Source: Porpolomopsis calyptriformis (taxonomy: Eukaryota; Basidiomycota; Agaricomycetes; Agaricales; Hygrophoraceae). Taken from it: a stretch of 64,000 bases of DNA. Position 1 is the stretch's first letter. Every line of letters starts with the position of its first letter. Position numbers and translations under genes: made by a program. Where the stretch lies: positions 1,097,698 through 1,161,697 of the forward strand of contig OX621175.1 of assembly GCA_951640195.1 (NCBI GenBank), in the 5' to 3' direction. A model generated the notes under the pieces. It was given only the letters and a program-made list of their open reading frames with translations. It was not told the DNA's origin and made no database searches. This document shows, piece by piece, positions 1-11,157 of the stretch.

Positions 1-2553
1 CGACCTAAGCTTCTAACAGCGTCTCTATTCACGGTCATGGATATCCAATGGGGATTCAATAATGTCAGGATCAAGGAAGGTGACGAATGGAAAGCTGCCT
101 TCATCACTGAAGCAGGCGCCTTCGAACCCACCATCATGTTCTTTGGTTTGCGGAACTCACCAGCCACCTTTCAATGGATGATTGACACAAGATTCAAAGA
201 AGTCCTAGACTCTGGAAACGTTTTCATCTATATTGATGACGTGCTTGTTTGTGGAAACGATTTAAAGGAATTACGATGCTGGACCTTCAAAACTCTAGAT
301 ATCATGAAAAAATACAGACTCTCATGCAAACCCGTCAAATGCCAGTTTGAGAAGGAAGAAGTCATTTATCTCAGAGTCATCTTATCCAAAGGACGAATCA
401 CCACCAATCCAAAAACGGTCGATGCCATCATGTCTTGGCCTATTCCAGAAACGGTGAAACAACTCCAATCCTTCTTAGGCAGTGCGAACTTTTGGCGAAG
501 GTATATCAAAGGTTTTTCCAAGGTTGCTACCCCTCTCTATGAACTCTTGCACAATGAAACTGTGTGGGAATGGACTCCTCGAAGACAAGAAGCCTTCAAC
601 AACATCAAGTCCCTCTTAACGAATGCGCCCGTTCTTCACATTCCTGATCGCGATCTCCCTTATTGCCTAGAAACTGATGCTTCCATCATCGGAATCGTGG
701 GAATACTCTCCCAGCTTCACGACGGACACTGGAAACCTGTTGGCTATCACTCAAGATCTACCTCCCCTGCTGAAAAGAACTACCCTACTCATGATCTAGA
801 ACTCCTGGCGATCATTGATTCCTTTAAGCAATGGTGCCATCTTCTTGAAGGAGCAAGACACGATATTCTCATTAGGACAGACAGTTTGGCTTTACGATAT
901 TTCTCCAAGAATCTTCGCTTATCGAATCGCCAAACTCGTTGGTCTGAGTATCTGTCCAGGTTCGGGTTCAAAATCGAGTACATTCCAGGGAGGAAGAACA
1001 AAGCTGATGGCCTGTCCAGATGCCCTGATTATTTGCCTGATGTTGAAGCCGACGTGGAGAACGAAGTTCTGATAGCACGCGACCGATGGATTAATTTGAT
1101 TGTCAAGTTGTCGAATTCAAGTCTTCTTTCTAGATTACGCTTCAGAATCCCACTCCCACAGAAGATCCAAGATAGACTTGAGGATGCCTCACTCACTTGG
1201 ACCCAAGCTAATGGACTCGTACGCGATGTTGAAGGTCGAATAGTGGTGCCAGAGGAAGTATCTTTGCACACAGACATTATATGACTGTCCCACGCCTACC
1301 CCCACGCTGGCCACCCTGGCATTGAGAAGACGAAGGAACTCATTCTTCGTAACTTTATTTGGGATGGTGCCCCACAAGACATCACCAACTACGTTCGATC
1401 CTGTCCAGCTTGTCAACAGAACAAGAACTTCCCTTCGAAGCCGTCAGGACTACTCCAACCCATACCCCCCTCTATGGAACCATGGAAGGAAATCACTGTC
1501 GATCTTATCGTCGAACTCCCCAAGTCACAAGGCTACGATGCTGTGATGGTCATTGTCGATTGCTTCACCAAACGTGCTCATTTCATTCCGACAACCTCCA
1601 ATCTCTCATCAGAAGGCACTGCGAAACTCTTTTGGAATCACATCTGGAAACATCATGGATGGCCTTAGAAGGTTATATCTGATTGCGGAGTGCAATTTGC
1701 GTCCAAATTCACAGAAGCCCTCAATAACTCCTTAGGAATCATCTCTGGTCTCTCCACTGCGTATCATCCCCAAACAGATGGTTAAATGGAACGTACCAAT
1801 CAAGAACTCAAAGTCTACTTACGTTTCTATACCAATTTTATGCAGGATGACTGGTCGGAATGGCTCGCTTCTGTGGAATTTGCCTACAACAATCGACAAC
1901 ACTCTGCTACTTCACAATCACCATTCTATATGGAATACGGACGTCATCCTCACCTTCCCACAACTATTCCGGATCAAAGCAATGTGCCCGCAGCAAACAC
2001 CTTTCACGAACGCCTCACACGCGCACAGCAAAATGCCAAATGATCTTTATCGAAGACAACGGAGTCAATGAAGAAATACGCTGATCGAAAACAGAAACCC
2101 TCACCCTCCTATGAAGAAGGAGATCTAATCTGGTTGGACACCAAAAACATCAAGACGACATGACCCTTGAAGAAGCTTGACAACCGACGGACCGGACCGG
2201 TCAAGGTCTTGAAGAAGATATCGGACCTTGCTTATCTGATCGACATCCCCGGAACATGGAGACTACACCCAGTCTTTCACGTTTCACTCCTAAGACCCAA
2301 CGTCAGAAATGAATTGCTCCACCCCGATGTCATCGACACATCACGGCCTCCCCCAGATCTGATCGAAAACGAAGAAGAATATGAGGTTGAATCTATACTA
2401 CAACATTCCGGAGCTAAATGACGACAAAAATACTTGGTCAAATGGAAAGGCTATCCGATCGAAGAAGCCACTTGGGAAGATCGATCAAACATTTTACGAC
2501 ACGCCAAGGAAATTGTGAAGACATACGAAGACTCAATTCAAACAGCGACCTGA
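1..2553 (+). pseudogene. pol: Ty3/Gypsy pol (RT-RNase H-integrase-chromodomain), decayed
   Basis: One reading frame is open in sense from base 1 to the TGA at 2551, apart from six internal stops at 1282, 1666, 1783, 2041, 2161 and 2419. Visible parts in order are the RT catalytic motif YIDDVLV (about 229-250), the RNase H region ending in the GRKNKADGLSR motif (about 990-1020), the integrase zinc region with CPACQ, an integrase core with a VDCF motif followed by the [10 protein letters not shown] region, a GPV/F-like segment, and a C-terminal chromodomain with YLVKWKGYP and TWE (about 2430-2490). Five of the six stops are TGA or TAA/TAG where the related copies or motif show Arg (CGA) or Gln. 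The product would copy and integrate element RNA; the chromodomain would guide integration to marked chromatin. Start is unknown because it lies outside the window. Confidence 0.9.
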
Positions 2554-2708
2554 TTCTATTCATTCGTTTGTCATCATCCCGTCTGCCAAGAATTGACCTC
2601 TATTTTTAGATTCACTCCTTATAAACTATGAAACGTCTCCTCTTTCCTTCACGATTCAAAATCTAAGCCAGCCAAACTACTGTGCCGAAATGCCATAACA
2701 ACTTCATT
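2554..2708. other. Spacer between pol and post-pol ORF of A1
   Basis: These 155 bases separate the pol stop from the first ATG of the next sense ORF. I see no ORF or clear signal in them. Confidence 0.5.
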
Positions 2709-3458
2709 ATGCCTGCTACACGATCCACATGATCCCCCTCCCCTCAGGTCACCATCTGACGTTCTGGATGAATCCCCTCATCCGCCATCCGCTCCCCTAC
2801 TCCCAGTCCCTCGACTTCTGCTTCCTCCCCCCAACAATTATGTCGACAAGCTCACGCACGTGCAGAAGATTTCTTTAAAGAATATCCCACTCAGACCCCT
2901 CCCCTTGAAGATCCTGCAGTTACCATCTCTCGCCTCACGGCCGGCTACAACAGCGTCAGCAGTTGGAATCACGAACTTCACCAAGAACGTGACGTTTTAA
3001 AGGCCGAGCTCAAGGCGTCAGAAAAGAGTGCCTTGTTTTGGAAGGATCGCTGGGACCGGAGCGAACTCAAAGTCTGGGAGCTTCAACGAGAGAAGAAATG
3101 AACATGGGTAAATTGTTACGATGTCACCACTCACGCCATCATTGTCAAACTCGTCGAAGAGAGTCGTCAAGCCGAACGGCTCTCCAGAGAGGATTTTCTC
3201 TGAGCCCAACGCGATCTAGCAATGACGGAGACATTGATCGAATATGGGAAATCGGTCGAATATCCCATCAACATTGACTTGGAATACCCAATCGACGACG
3301 ACGATGACGTCGCGACAGTCTGAGCCCCTTCCCCTATCGAAGCGGCTTCGGAAGCCGAACCCATCGCTTCTCCCTTAGTGGCCGTTGAGGCCCCCGCCAC
3401 CGAGGAAATCCAGACCCAGGCCTCAGAGGATGAAACGACCGACACTGCCCAAGTTTGA
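2709..3458 (+). pseudogene. Post-pol coiled-coil ORF of A1 (decayed)
   Basis: A single frame of exactly 250 codons starts with ATG at 2709 (protein starts MPATRSTXSP) and ends with TGA at 3456, interrupted by six in-frame TGA codons. The N-terminal third is Ser/Pro-rich. The middle is a charged alpha-helical stretch with a paired aromatic patch, SALFWKDRWDRSELKVW. The C-terminus is acidic (run of five Asp) and Ala/Glu-rich. The same layout (MPA start, Ser/Pro head, coiled coil with Trp pairs) occurs after pol in element E (46352-47186, minus), and the coiled coil with a Trp pair in C1 (24897-25481). I do not recognise a database family. A structural or trafficking role for the element is possible but is inference. 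Confidence 0.6.
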
Positions 3459-3493
3459 AATTTGGGACAAATTTCCTTTGAAGCCGAGGTGTA

Positions 3494-3892
3494 TGTCATG
3501 GTTGTAATTTTCTTCTTTTTCTTTATCTTATTGTATACAAACCTATCTCTTCTCTTGGGATTCCCCATACTTGTCATTGGGATTCCCGATTACCTTTCTC
3601 CAGGATTCCCCACTACTCTACCTATATGTGGACATCTTTCATTTCCGTTCTTGTTTCAACCCCTTTATGATTCGTCATCGATCACGATGACTCATCCTTA
3701 TCTCTAACACATGTTTATGTCGCACTGACTCACACAGATAAGTAGTTAGTATATAAAGGGTACTTCTGTACGTATCAGACCTTAAGTCTGATTCCTTGTT
3801 AGCTACTCATAACAAGGACTTAGAACCATACCCTCTTCTCTTGGGACAGAACACCTGAAGTAAAACGCGTTCTAAACAACCGGTTTATAACA
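3494..3892 (+). repeat. Probable 3' LTR of A1
   Basis: The segment begins TGTCATGG and ends TATAACA, giving TG..CA ends. It has a TATA-like AGTATATAAAGGG at about 3749 followed by a plausible transcription start. A related LTR fragment is found in reverse at 50440-50760, sharing the TTGTAATTTT block and the repeated GGGATTCCC words. Sequence after 3892 reads as Helitron coding on the other strand. The exact left edge is uncertain because TGTATGTCATGG allows two TG starts. Confidence 0.55.
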
Positions 3893-6800
3893 CTCTTCTT
3901 CATTTGCATATTCATTTCGATTGTCTCTTTCACAAAGGTGAGTGGTTCTTTCTTGTCCATCTTGTTGTCTTTTCGCTGATTTTTTCGCTTCATAGTAATA
4001 TTGAATTCCAGCAACAACATTTTGATTTCTTGGTGAGGACATGTTCATGAATACATTTAACGCTTCCTCCCATGTTTCAGAAACTTCTTTCAACTTTTTT
4101 ATCTCTCGCCACAGTTTGAGTAAAACAAGCATAGAAGCGCAATAGTAATCATGTCAATCAGGATCATCGTGACGTGGAAAGAAGGGACCAACAACACTTG
4201 GTAATGTATTGTGTCCTTTCATATGAACAATACGATGACAAGTTTCATATCTTGGATGATTTGGAAGATATCGAACTCATTGATTGATTGGTCAACTGGC
4301 ATGTCTTGGTATGATTTCTTGAGGATTTCCTATAGAGACGGCTTCTTTTTTGCCTATTGGATATTCGTATGTATCGATCACAAAGTCAAAGAAAGATTGT
4401 CCTTCTAATTCTGGTCCTCGAAGTTCGTAATCATTCACTTGTGATCAAGCTACAATTTTTCCAGCCAGTGTTACATCAAGCAAGATCATATTGACACTCT
4501 AAAATCATCTTAATGTGAGTCATGTTTGATTACAATGAATAACATACTGCTGAATCATTAGCAAGATTCACTTCTTTATCGATCTCTCTATCTAGTTCAC
4601 TACTACAAGTATGTTTCAAACACGTTTAATTGTTTATAGTTTGTCTCGAACACTTACCTGTTTGAAGCAGAACAAAGTGAGGGATAGATTTGGATCAAGT
4701 ACGTCGATAACAAACTCCAGTAAATTGGTACATAGTGATGTGATCGAAACACATCATTCCATCCCATCAAATATGAGATAACTTGTGGCGCAGACAATTC
4801 GGCCTCATGATTGATCATCTGAAAACATCGAAAAAGAAGAAGACAATTTCTCTCCCATACATCTTTGAGATAAGATGAATTTGCGTGGTGATAAACCAGA
4901 GTCTTCACCATTAACGCGGAAAAATTGTAAGACTTGTTTTGTTTTTTGGTTTGATAAGCTGTTTGATACCAAGCAGCGTCCTTCGTATCGCTTCCATTCA
5001 TCATCAATTTGATATCGTTATTGCATTTTAGTGTCAATGAAATGTTGGGACAATATGAATTGATATAGCCAAAAGTACATTTCAATTTCCAATTCCCATC
5101 CTCGTCGATTGAATCTACACCAGAGATCTCCCAAGGAGCTCTACATTTACAGATTCGTTCGCTGTGTTTATTGACAATTATACAAGTGGAGACTTTGCAA
5201 GTATGGACTTGACATAATTGAACAAGTCGTCTTTCCAGTACCGATATATCCTTCTCCCATGTAAAGGAATCGGGATCGAGAGGACGAGAATATGCCAAGT
5301 CTGATTTGTATAACATCGAATGAATGGTCTCTTCACTAACGAAGTCCTGGTGAGAACGAATGTTGTATTTGATGTATTGAATAACGTGGTCTTGAAAGGC
5401 AGCACTCTTCAACAATTCTTGCATACGATTGACATTGGGTGCATCTCGCAACCATAGGAACATGTGGATATGAAGGGTTCCACATCCTTGCACCTCAACA
5501 ACTCCAAAATACCCACTCACTTGTCCAAATACACCCTTGTTACTATGGACCCGGTCTTTCATTGACGATATACCAAATATCATTCGCAAGAGAGTATGAA
5601 TGATGAAGTTAAAAAACTTGGCTGCAGCGTATGGATCTTTCGCAACATTCATGGCGCGACGGTGAGCATCAGGTCCTGTGGTCAATACAAACTGATCCAT
5701 ATCGATTTTCTCACCAGTGAAGACTTGAACTATAGGATCGTGAATATCGGCCAGATTAATTGTAATCCACAGAGAAGGTGGACACAATATCAATGACATC
5801 CCCCATATATCAGATCTGTATCACGATCAAGAATTATCGGATCCCATCACTCGACTGCTAGTAGCAAATACATGTTTTTTCAACAATTTCACCTTCGAGT
5901 TACTAAATGGGATTTGCAGTTTTTCTTCCAATTCTGCTTGTTTCAGATCGCCAATAGTCAATGTCGCGAGTGAGATTTTATCAGCATCAAAATCTTGCCA
6001 TCTCATTTGTAAACGAGTAGATCCTAATGCTTCTTGTTTTTGAAGTATTCCAAAGGCGATGAATAAAAAGGAATGGTGAGTTCGAAATCGTCGATCATAA
6101 TATTGTAATGCCTATCAAACATGATCACAAAACCCCACTTTAATAGGTCAACTAGTTTCAATTCCTCCCTCTCCATAAGGCCATAACAAAGGAAATGTGA
6201 CCATTAAAGGATTTCGTTGCATGTACGATTGTCCTTCATGATCGCGAGGACATCCAAAATCTGAAACAGGACAAAGATGATGAACAACATATCCCCCTTC
6301 CTCTCTGTCATCATCCAAGTGAGTTAATGCGTATAACATCAATTCATTCACTGATACTTTCGTGAGGTCTGTATCAGAAATTCCACACATTTGGATCGGA
6401 ATGATGTCTAAATAAATTGAATGAAATTTTGTGCGTATTCATTTTTCAGATGATATCAATCTAACTTACCATCAACATCAACAGTATCATCTTCATCTAC
6501 ATCCATTTGATCGTCGTTTGGATTTTCATCCATCGGCTCTGGAATGTAGGTATCATTTTCCCTCATGGCGAGACTCCCGTTCTCTTCTTTTCTGATGATA
6601 GCCTCTAATTCAATCGGTATGTCGTCCTCTGGTAACGAATTTAAATGATCAGGGCTGATCTTTACATCGAAATATAGGGGATTGTGATGTTTTAACCATA
6701 CAAGAGCTTGGTACACGGCTAGTCTCCAGACATGGAAAGTCGTTTTTAACCAGTCTTTTGGCAACTTATTGGTTCCTATAAAAGTGATCGCGAGAACAGA

Positions 6801-7758
6801 GGCAAGAGTTGAACACAAACGGGGCATTAATTGTCCCTTGAGCATGTTCACGATGGCATCCATATTGAGTTCATAAAGACTAACATTTCCAGACATTCCA
6901 CATTGTAAATGATCAGGATGCACATTACCAATGGATTTTTTGGGGTACAATTTAAAAATGAAACAATGAGGATGATGTTGTGCAACTAGAAGTTGTTCGG
7001 GAAGGGTTAAGATCAATAGTTGTTCCGGTACATTTCCAATCCACATGTTGTTCGCGAGCGCTAATTTTGGCACCCTCTTTTTCAGTATACTTCCACAACA
7101 TTCATGACAAAACCATCCACGAGTGTAATCACCTTCCCCATGGATTTCGTTTCACACTAACAACATCCCTGACCAAAGTTCATGTGCAGGATGTGGGTTA
7201 ACAGGTAGAAGCAATTGATGAATGTCGCGTAAGTCTTTTATTGATTTCTCTTCTCCATTCTCTTTCATCAATTCTCAGGCACAGGCAACACATACTCTCG
7301 ACGCAATAACTTCATTGGAAGTCACCTCACGAAATAAACGATGAAGTGTTCGGTGCTCATCTAGACTTGGTACTTGCATGAATTCACCAATATCTTGCAG
7401 ATCTTTAGGGTGATGAACTTAACAACTTTCAGTGATTACACAAAAACATATTTCAAATATTCAAACACGAACCAATTGTTTCATTATCATGAAAACCTTC
7501 GTTTTCCATCTCTCGTCTCTTTCTCTTATTGTTTCTCCAAGTATGTCCTTTTCTTTCCTTCGCTATAGCGCACGTATGTATAGCTGACTTCAATTGATCA
7601 GGAAGATGAGCTATGGCCTTTTTTAACATCGTCCAACTATGCATTTCGATAGTTTTGAGACTCCCAAAAGGAACCAATGTAAGCAATTCTTCTTTCATCA
7701 AACTTCCGACAATCTCATCGACTGAAGTCATATTAATATCTATATTTTTAACAAGCAA
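3893..7758 (-). pseudogene. Helitron Rep (HUH) protein, helicase half missing
   Basis: Read from the right, the gene shows a Cys-rich N-terminal region (RVCVACA, then CHECCGS near 7100), a segment starting PKLALANNMWIG (7073 down) matching the fungal Helitron DUF6570-type region, an NPLMVTFPLLWPYGEGG block (about 6190), then the Rep domain. Its HUH motif is TLHIHMFLW (about 5470) and its two-tyrosine motif is WYQTAYQTKKQ (about 4960). The last part (4132-3893) matches the linker before the helicase, ending at the A1 insertion. An intron with GTAAG..TTTAG ends lies at about 6391-6455. Two adjacent TGA codons near 5845 and one near 7150 replace likely Arg codons. Rep would nick and join DNA for rolling-circle transposition; this copy cannot. 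Confidence 0.85.
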
Positions 7759-8074
7759 AATGTGATTAACAACTCAATATAAAAATTATTGGCTATACTC
7801 ACTGTGTATTCTCATGCATATATAAAGTCTCTTTGCGAACGATCCTTTCATTTTAAGTACATTCGCTGATCTTAGATTTTTCACAAAAAGCTTAACACCA
7901 ATCATCAAGATCTCCATTTCTGGGGAACACACCTAACATACTTCCATTTCCAAGCACGTTATTATTGTGTATAATTTTTTTTTGTCTTCAGAACATGGAT
8001 CTAAATGATAAACAATTATATTTTAGCTTCCTTTCACGTCGTAAGTATTTTATTTTTGTCTATTACTCTTCGAC
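7759..8074. promoter_or_regulatory. Divergent intergenic region, Helitron Rep / small gene 1
   Basis: This 316-base AT-rich stretch separates the start side of the Rep gene (minus) from the ATG at 8075 (plus), so it probably holds both promoters. It contains ATATATAAAG at about 7815, usable as a TATA element. No longer ORF is convincing here. Confidence 0.4.
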
Positions 8075-8560
8075 ATGCCTGATTCACCCCCAGAGTCTCC
8101 GAAACGTAAAATGCCCTTTGAATCCTTCACATCCCCTGAAGATGTCCTTTTGAATTTGCAAAATCGCAAAGACGTCTTCTACCTAGGAAAAAAGGACATT
8201 CATACCCTGGGTCATTTTCACTTTTGTGGACTGCAAGGAAATGTCTTCATCACAGACCAAACTAATCCACCTGCAGAAATGATACTATCCGGCGCCTTCT
8301 ATATTGACCCGCGCGATTTCTTCTTCACGTCCAATGGAAAATACAATCCCGGAAATAAATACGACATCAAGTTTGAAAAAGTCAAACCTAACTGTCATCT
8401 CATTCCAATCACTCATGACTCTTCTTTCGAATTCTCATGCACCAACTTTGAAATGATCATCGAAAACATTTGTGGAATCGAAAAAAAGAGTCAAAGTGGT
8501 AAGAAGGACAAGATCGTTAGTTTTTTGCAATCCATTCTGATGGGAGCAAAATCAGTCTGA
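8075..8560 (+). CDS. Unknown 161-aa protein next to Helitron
   Basis: An uninterrupted ORF starts with ATG at 8075 (MPDSPPESPKRKMPF) and ends TGA at 8558-8560. The N-terminus is short, Pro/Ser-rich and basic; the rest is rich in alternating hydrophobic and aromatic residues (VFYLGKKDIH, GHFHFCGLQGNVFI, GAFYIDPRDFFF), suggesting a compact beta-rich fold, followed by a lysine-rich tail. No signal peptide or membrane segment is seen. It is one of the few ORFs here without any stop codon, in contrast to the decayed neighbours. It is co-directional with the next gene, 114 bases downstream. I do not recognise the family. An ssDNA-binding (OB-like) helper would suit a Helitron, but nothing in the sequence proves that. 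Confidence 0.6.
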   Translation: MPDSPPESPKRKMPFESFTSPEDVLLNLQNRKDVFYLGKKDIHTLGHFHFCGLQGNVFITDQTNPPAEMILSGAFYIDPRDFFFTSNGKYNPGNKYDIKFEKVKPNCHLIPITHDSSFEFSCTNFEMIIENICGIEKKSQSGKKDKIVSFLQSILMGAKSV

Positions 8561-8674
8561 AATTAAGTATCAAATTATTGCACAACCTTTTCACTGTATG
8601 TCATCCTTCTCTTTATAGTATCTCATTGTTAATTTTATTTACCTTACTAGAAAAAAACAGACGGGAAAGAAGAT

Positions 8675-9106
8675 ATGTCTGATGAAGGAACTATCGATTC
8701 CAGCATGATCTATACATCTTTCCTATTACTTCTAAATCCTAACTTTGTGTTCACAGAGACTGATGAATTTATGATTGATAACTGGCCCATCTCGCCGAAA
8801 TGTGAAGATGCTCTTGAAAATATCAAGAAAGATTATGATGTGCATTGCATCCCTGCCTATGACATCTATAATACCATTATCCATCTGAAAGATTACGAAT
8901 GTAAACTTCGTGGAGCTATTGTCAAAGCTCAGTTCACGATCGCACATTTCCACATTTCAAACCAGCACCGTTCAATTTTTATGGCTATCGTACACAAACT
9001 CACCATTCTCCAACCACCCATCAACGTCACGCAAAGTCTGACCAAAAAAAGAAAATTGTGTCCTCATTCTTTGATGAATCAAGGAGGCCCAAGCAAGAAA
9101 ACTTGA
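8675..9106 (+). CDS. Unknown 143-aa protein, second gene of the Helitron-side pair
   Basis: The ORF is intact from ATG 8675 (MSDEGTIDSS) to the TGA at 9104. The centre has PAYDIYNTIIHLKDYECKLR followed by GAIVKAQFTIAHFHI. From memory this looks like a small protein family, with a PAYD..G.LI.P..Y...L.GA.V...F.L.H pattern, that is abundant in agaric genomes, often near Helitron or transposase genes; this is unverified. The C-terminus is basic (TKKRK, then PSKKT), which could be a nuclear signal. It follows the 161-aa gene on the same strand, so the two may form a cassette. Confidence 0.6.
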   Translation: MSDEGTIDSSMIYTSFLLLLNPNFVFTETDEFMIDNWPISPKCEDALENIKKDYDVHCIPAYDIYNTIIHLKDYECKLRGAIVKAQFTIAHFHISNQHRSIFMAIVHKLTILQPPINVTQSLTKKRKLCPHSLMNQGGPSKKT

Positions 9107-9759
9107 AACTGAGTTATCTCCTAGTGGTACATTCATCACTTCAATTTTTTCAATACAGTGTTTTATTTCAACTCATAGATCAATACTGTTCTCACCTTAT
9201 TAATAATGTAATACTACAATCAATGTTTCATTTCGACTTCTATGATTCCTTCTTTTTGTTTCTCAACAACTTACTCCACCGAATTGTATTTAATGTAATC
9301 CAATTTGTAGATAAAATATAAATACTCTTTCTCATATCACATTCACATTCAAGGCAACAAGGTTAACTGCCATCGGAGAGTGGCGCTAGAACTAGTGTCG
9401 GTAGATAACCCAGATATTACATAATTCATATGTATATACTGTATTCATACTTATGATTACCTTAGCACTTTTACTGCCTTCACACAAGGTGTAAACTAAC
9501 AGGTTATAAGCCCCAGTGAAAATTAACACAATTTAGATGGATTTGGATTGTGGCTGACCGATTCAGTCATATTAATTCAATTTACAATGATTACTAGATA
9601 TTCCCTCAATTTCTTAACCATTTTAAGGAAATCTCATTACTGTTCTTGACACTTGCAAGATGACTTAATGAAAATTTCATTACCTTTTAGGCGTGCGCAA
9701 TGCCTTTCACAAAATAAATTATCAATTCAATCGATATCTTCCTTCCTGCCAATCTGTAT
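9107..9759. other. AT-rich gap before the transposase gene
   Basis: About 650 AT-rich bases lie between the last Helitron-side ORF and the ATG of the Tnp2 gene. The right end of the Helitron and the left end of the Tnp2 transposon should both fall here, but I could not identify a terminal inverted repeat or Helitron end. No supported ORF. Confidence 0.4.
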
Positions 9760-10618
9760 ATGTCCAAAAATCCATCCCACCACCTCTGCACATGCTCCAA
9801 ATACTGCGGGAATCCTGGAAAGTATGTCTCATTAGCCACCTACAACAGGCATGCCCAACACTATGGATGGGATGCATTCACACCCCAACTTTGTGGATTT
9901 TTGGCATCTCTACAAGAAAAATCTGTTAGTTGCATGAATAAGTCAGCACTACCAAAATCAAATGCACATAGAGGAGTGATGAAAATGATTGCAAAAGGGA
10001 AGGGAATAACCATACCAAAAGATGGGGGCGCCATGGATATTGATATGGACATCAATACAGACTGGGTAACATCGAGTGAACTCTGCCTTCTCAAGTCTGT
10101 ATTCACACTGACAGCAGAATCTGCCGCAATACGCTGAGACTGCCAGTGAGGATGTCTCCACATCTCATTCTGGCCCCCGTGCAGATTCTAGTTCTACTCC
10201 TCAATCCCATTTGGTTGCCTAACTATTACTTTATCAGAATTAGATCATAGCGGCAGTAGAAATGATGGATGTGAACAACCTGATCCTGGGTGTCTCCAAG
10301 ACCCTAGCCAGCAAACCCACGGCAAAGAAAATCCTCCAAGTGGTTCCAATCAGCTTGAGGATTTGGAGGGAGGATATAGCTGTCAAATCGAAGAGATTCA
10401 GACGACGAACAACCTTATCAAGCTTATTCGTAATGCAAAACTCAGTGATACTTACTGCAAACTTGATCCATATTTTGTGTCCCATCTTTGGAACCCACCA
10501 GAATCTCCCTTGGTCATCAATGACCCTGATCTGCGGCTGTCAATCGATATCTACCTGGCAACTACGAATGCATCTCAAGAGACGTACAATGCTCTGCATC
10601 AAAGTATACTCTGGCGGT
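9760..10618 (+). pseudogene. tnp2: Tnp2/Plavaka-type transposase, piece 1 of 4 (N-terminus)
   Basis: ATG at 9760 (MSKNPSHHLCTCSKYC) opens a Cys/His finger, CTCSKYC..VSLATYNRH, typical at the start of basidiomycete Tnp2 (CACTA-like, Plavaka) transposases. A likely intron, GTAACATC..CTGACAG (about 10065-10113), restores the frame to a Ser/Thr-rich linker. Stop codons near 10219 and 10241 break it. From about 10250 the frame resumes through NPPESPLVIN and DPDLRLSIDIYLATTNAS to SILWR, where B1 inserted (target GCGGT at 10614-10618). The gene continues at 20112, 29181 and 40672. The enzyme would cut and paste its transposon; this copy is dead. Confidence 0.85.
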
Positions 10619-10985
10619 TGTTACAGCCACTTCATTTTTCATCTTGTCCACTTTCCTTATCTAATCTTATCTCTCCCCAATCTAATCTTTGCCTTACCTC
10701 CTCATAGATTAGAGGTGATAACGCCATTGGCTGATGAAGACATGCTCCACAGCAACTCCACAGTAGCTGCGCAAGGCTGCGTAATACTGCGCATTAGTCA
10801 GCCGTTCCATGGATCATCGCCATGGTTATCACAATCACAGCCCAGGCCTGGGTAGATATAAGTAGTGTACAGAACGCTTGTATCTCCCTAGATTTGTCCT
10901 TCAATGTTGTCACCCCTAGCTTATGCGCTAGGCTCTTCGTTATCCCTTGTTCAAGTGACCTGAGACTCTGACTGCCGACATAATA
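10619..10985 (+). repeat. 5' LTR of B1
   Basis: Starts TGTTACAG and ends CATAATA. It contains a TATA-like GATATAAG at about 10853 and, some 33 bases later, AGATTTGTCCTTC (10890-10902), the expected RNA start, which pairs with the primer site just after the LTR. It matches the 3' LTR at 19740-20106. Confidence 0.95.
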
Positions 10986-10998
10986 GAAGGACGAATCT
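10986..10998 (+). promoter_or_regulatory. Primer-binding site for self-priming, B1
   Basis: GAAGGACGAATCT directly follows the LTR and does not begin with the TGG of a tRNA site. It is complementary over 13 positions (one G-U) to AGATTTGTCCTTC at 10890-10902 inside the LTR, located where the RNA should start. This matches the self-priming mode known for Tf1/sushi elements. The B2 pair changes on both sides together. Confidence 0.75.
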
Positions 10999-11157
10999 CC
11001 TCCCTCACCTTGCTTCTCTTCTCAAAAGTCGCTGGTCAAGATTCGTCTGACACCGACCATCATTGTTTTGGGTTACCAGACAAAGACCGTCGCTGTTGCC
11101 TCTCCGGAATCCTAACAGACTCCCCTGACTGACCCAACCTCTCTTGCCTTGAGAACC

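Larger units (their letters stand above)
1..3892 (+). mobile_element. Ty3/Gypsy chromovirus A1, 5' end outside window
   Basis: The unit runs, left to right, from the end of reverse transcriptase through RNase H, integrase and chromodomain, then a separate coiled-coil ORF (2709-3458) and a probable 3' LTR (3494-3892). Its right edge cuts into a Helitron Rep gene on the opposite strand, so A1 inserted into the Helitron. A second copy of the same family lies at 62694-63790. All coding parts carry multiple stop codons, so it is a dead copy. The left LTR, gag and protease must lie left of the window. Confidence 0.85.
3893..9106. mobile_element. Helitron remnant with Rep gene and two flanking small genes
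   Basis: A fungal Helitron Rep gene (minus, 3893-7758) faces away from two small intact genes (plus, 8075-8560 and 8675-9106). The left side is cut by chromovirus A1 at 3892. I could not find a convincing 5'-TC or 3'-CTRR hairpin end, so the right boundary is a guess placed at the end of the last ORF. Whether the two small genes belong to the Helitron is inference from their position. Confidence 0.55.

Noticed and set aside
5596..5796. Plus-strand ORF inside the Helitron Rep gene.
   Set aside because: It overlaps the Rep domain on the other strand and shows no domain of its own.
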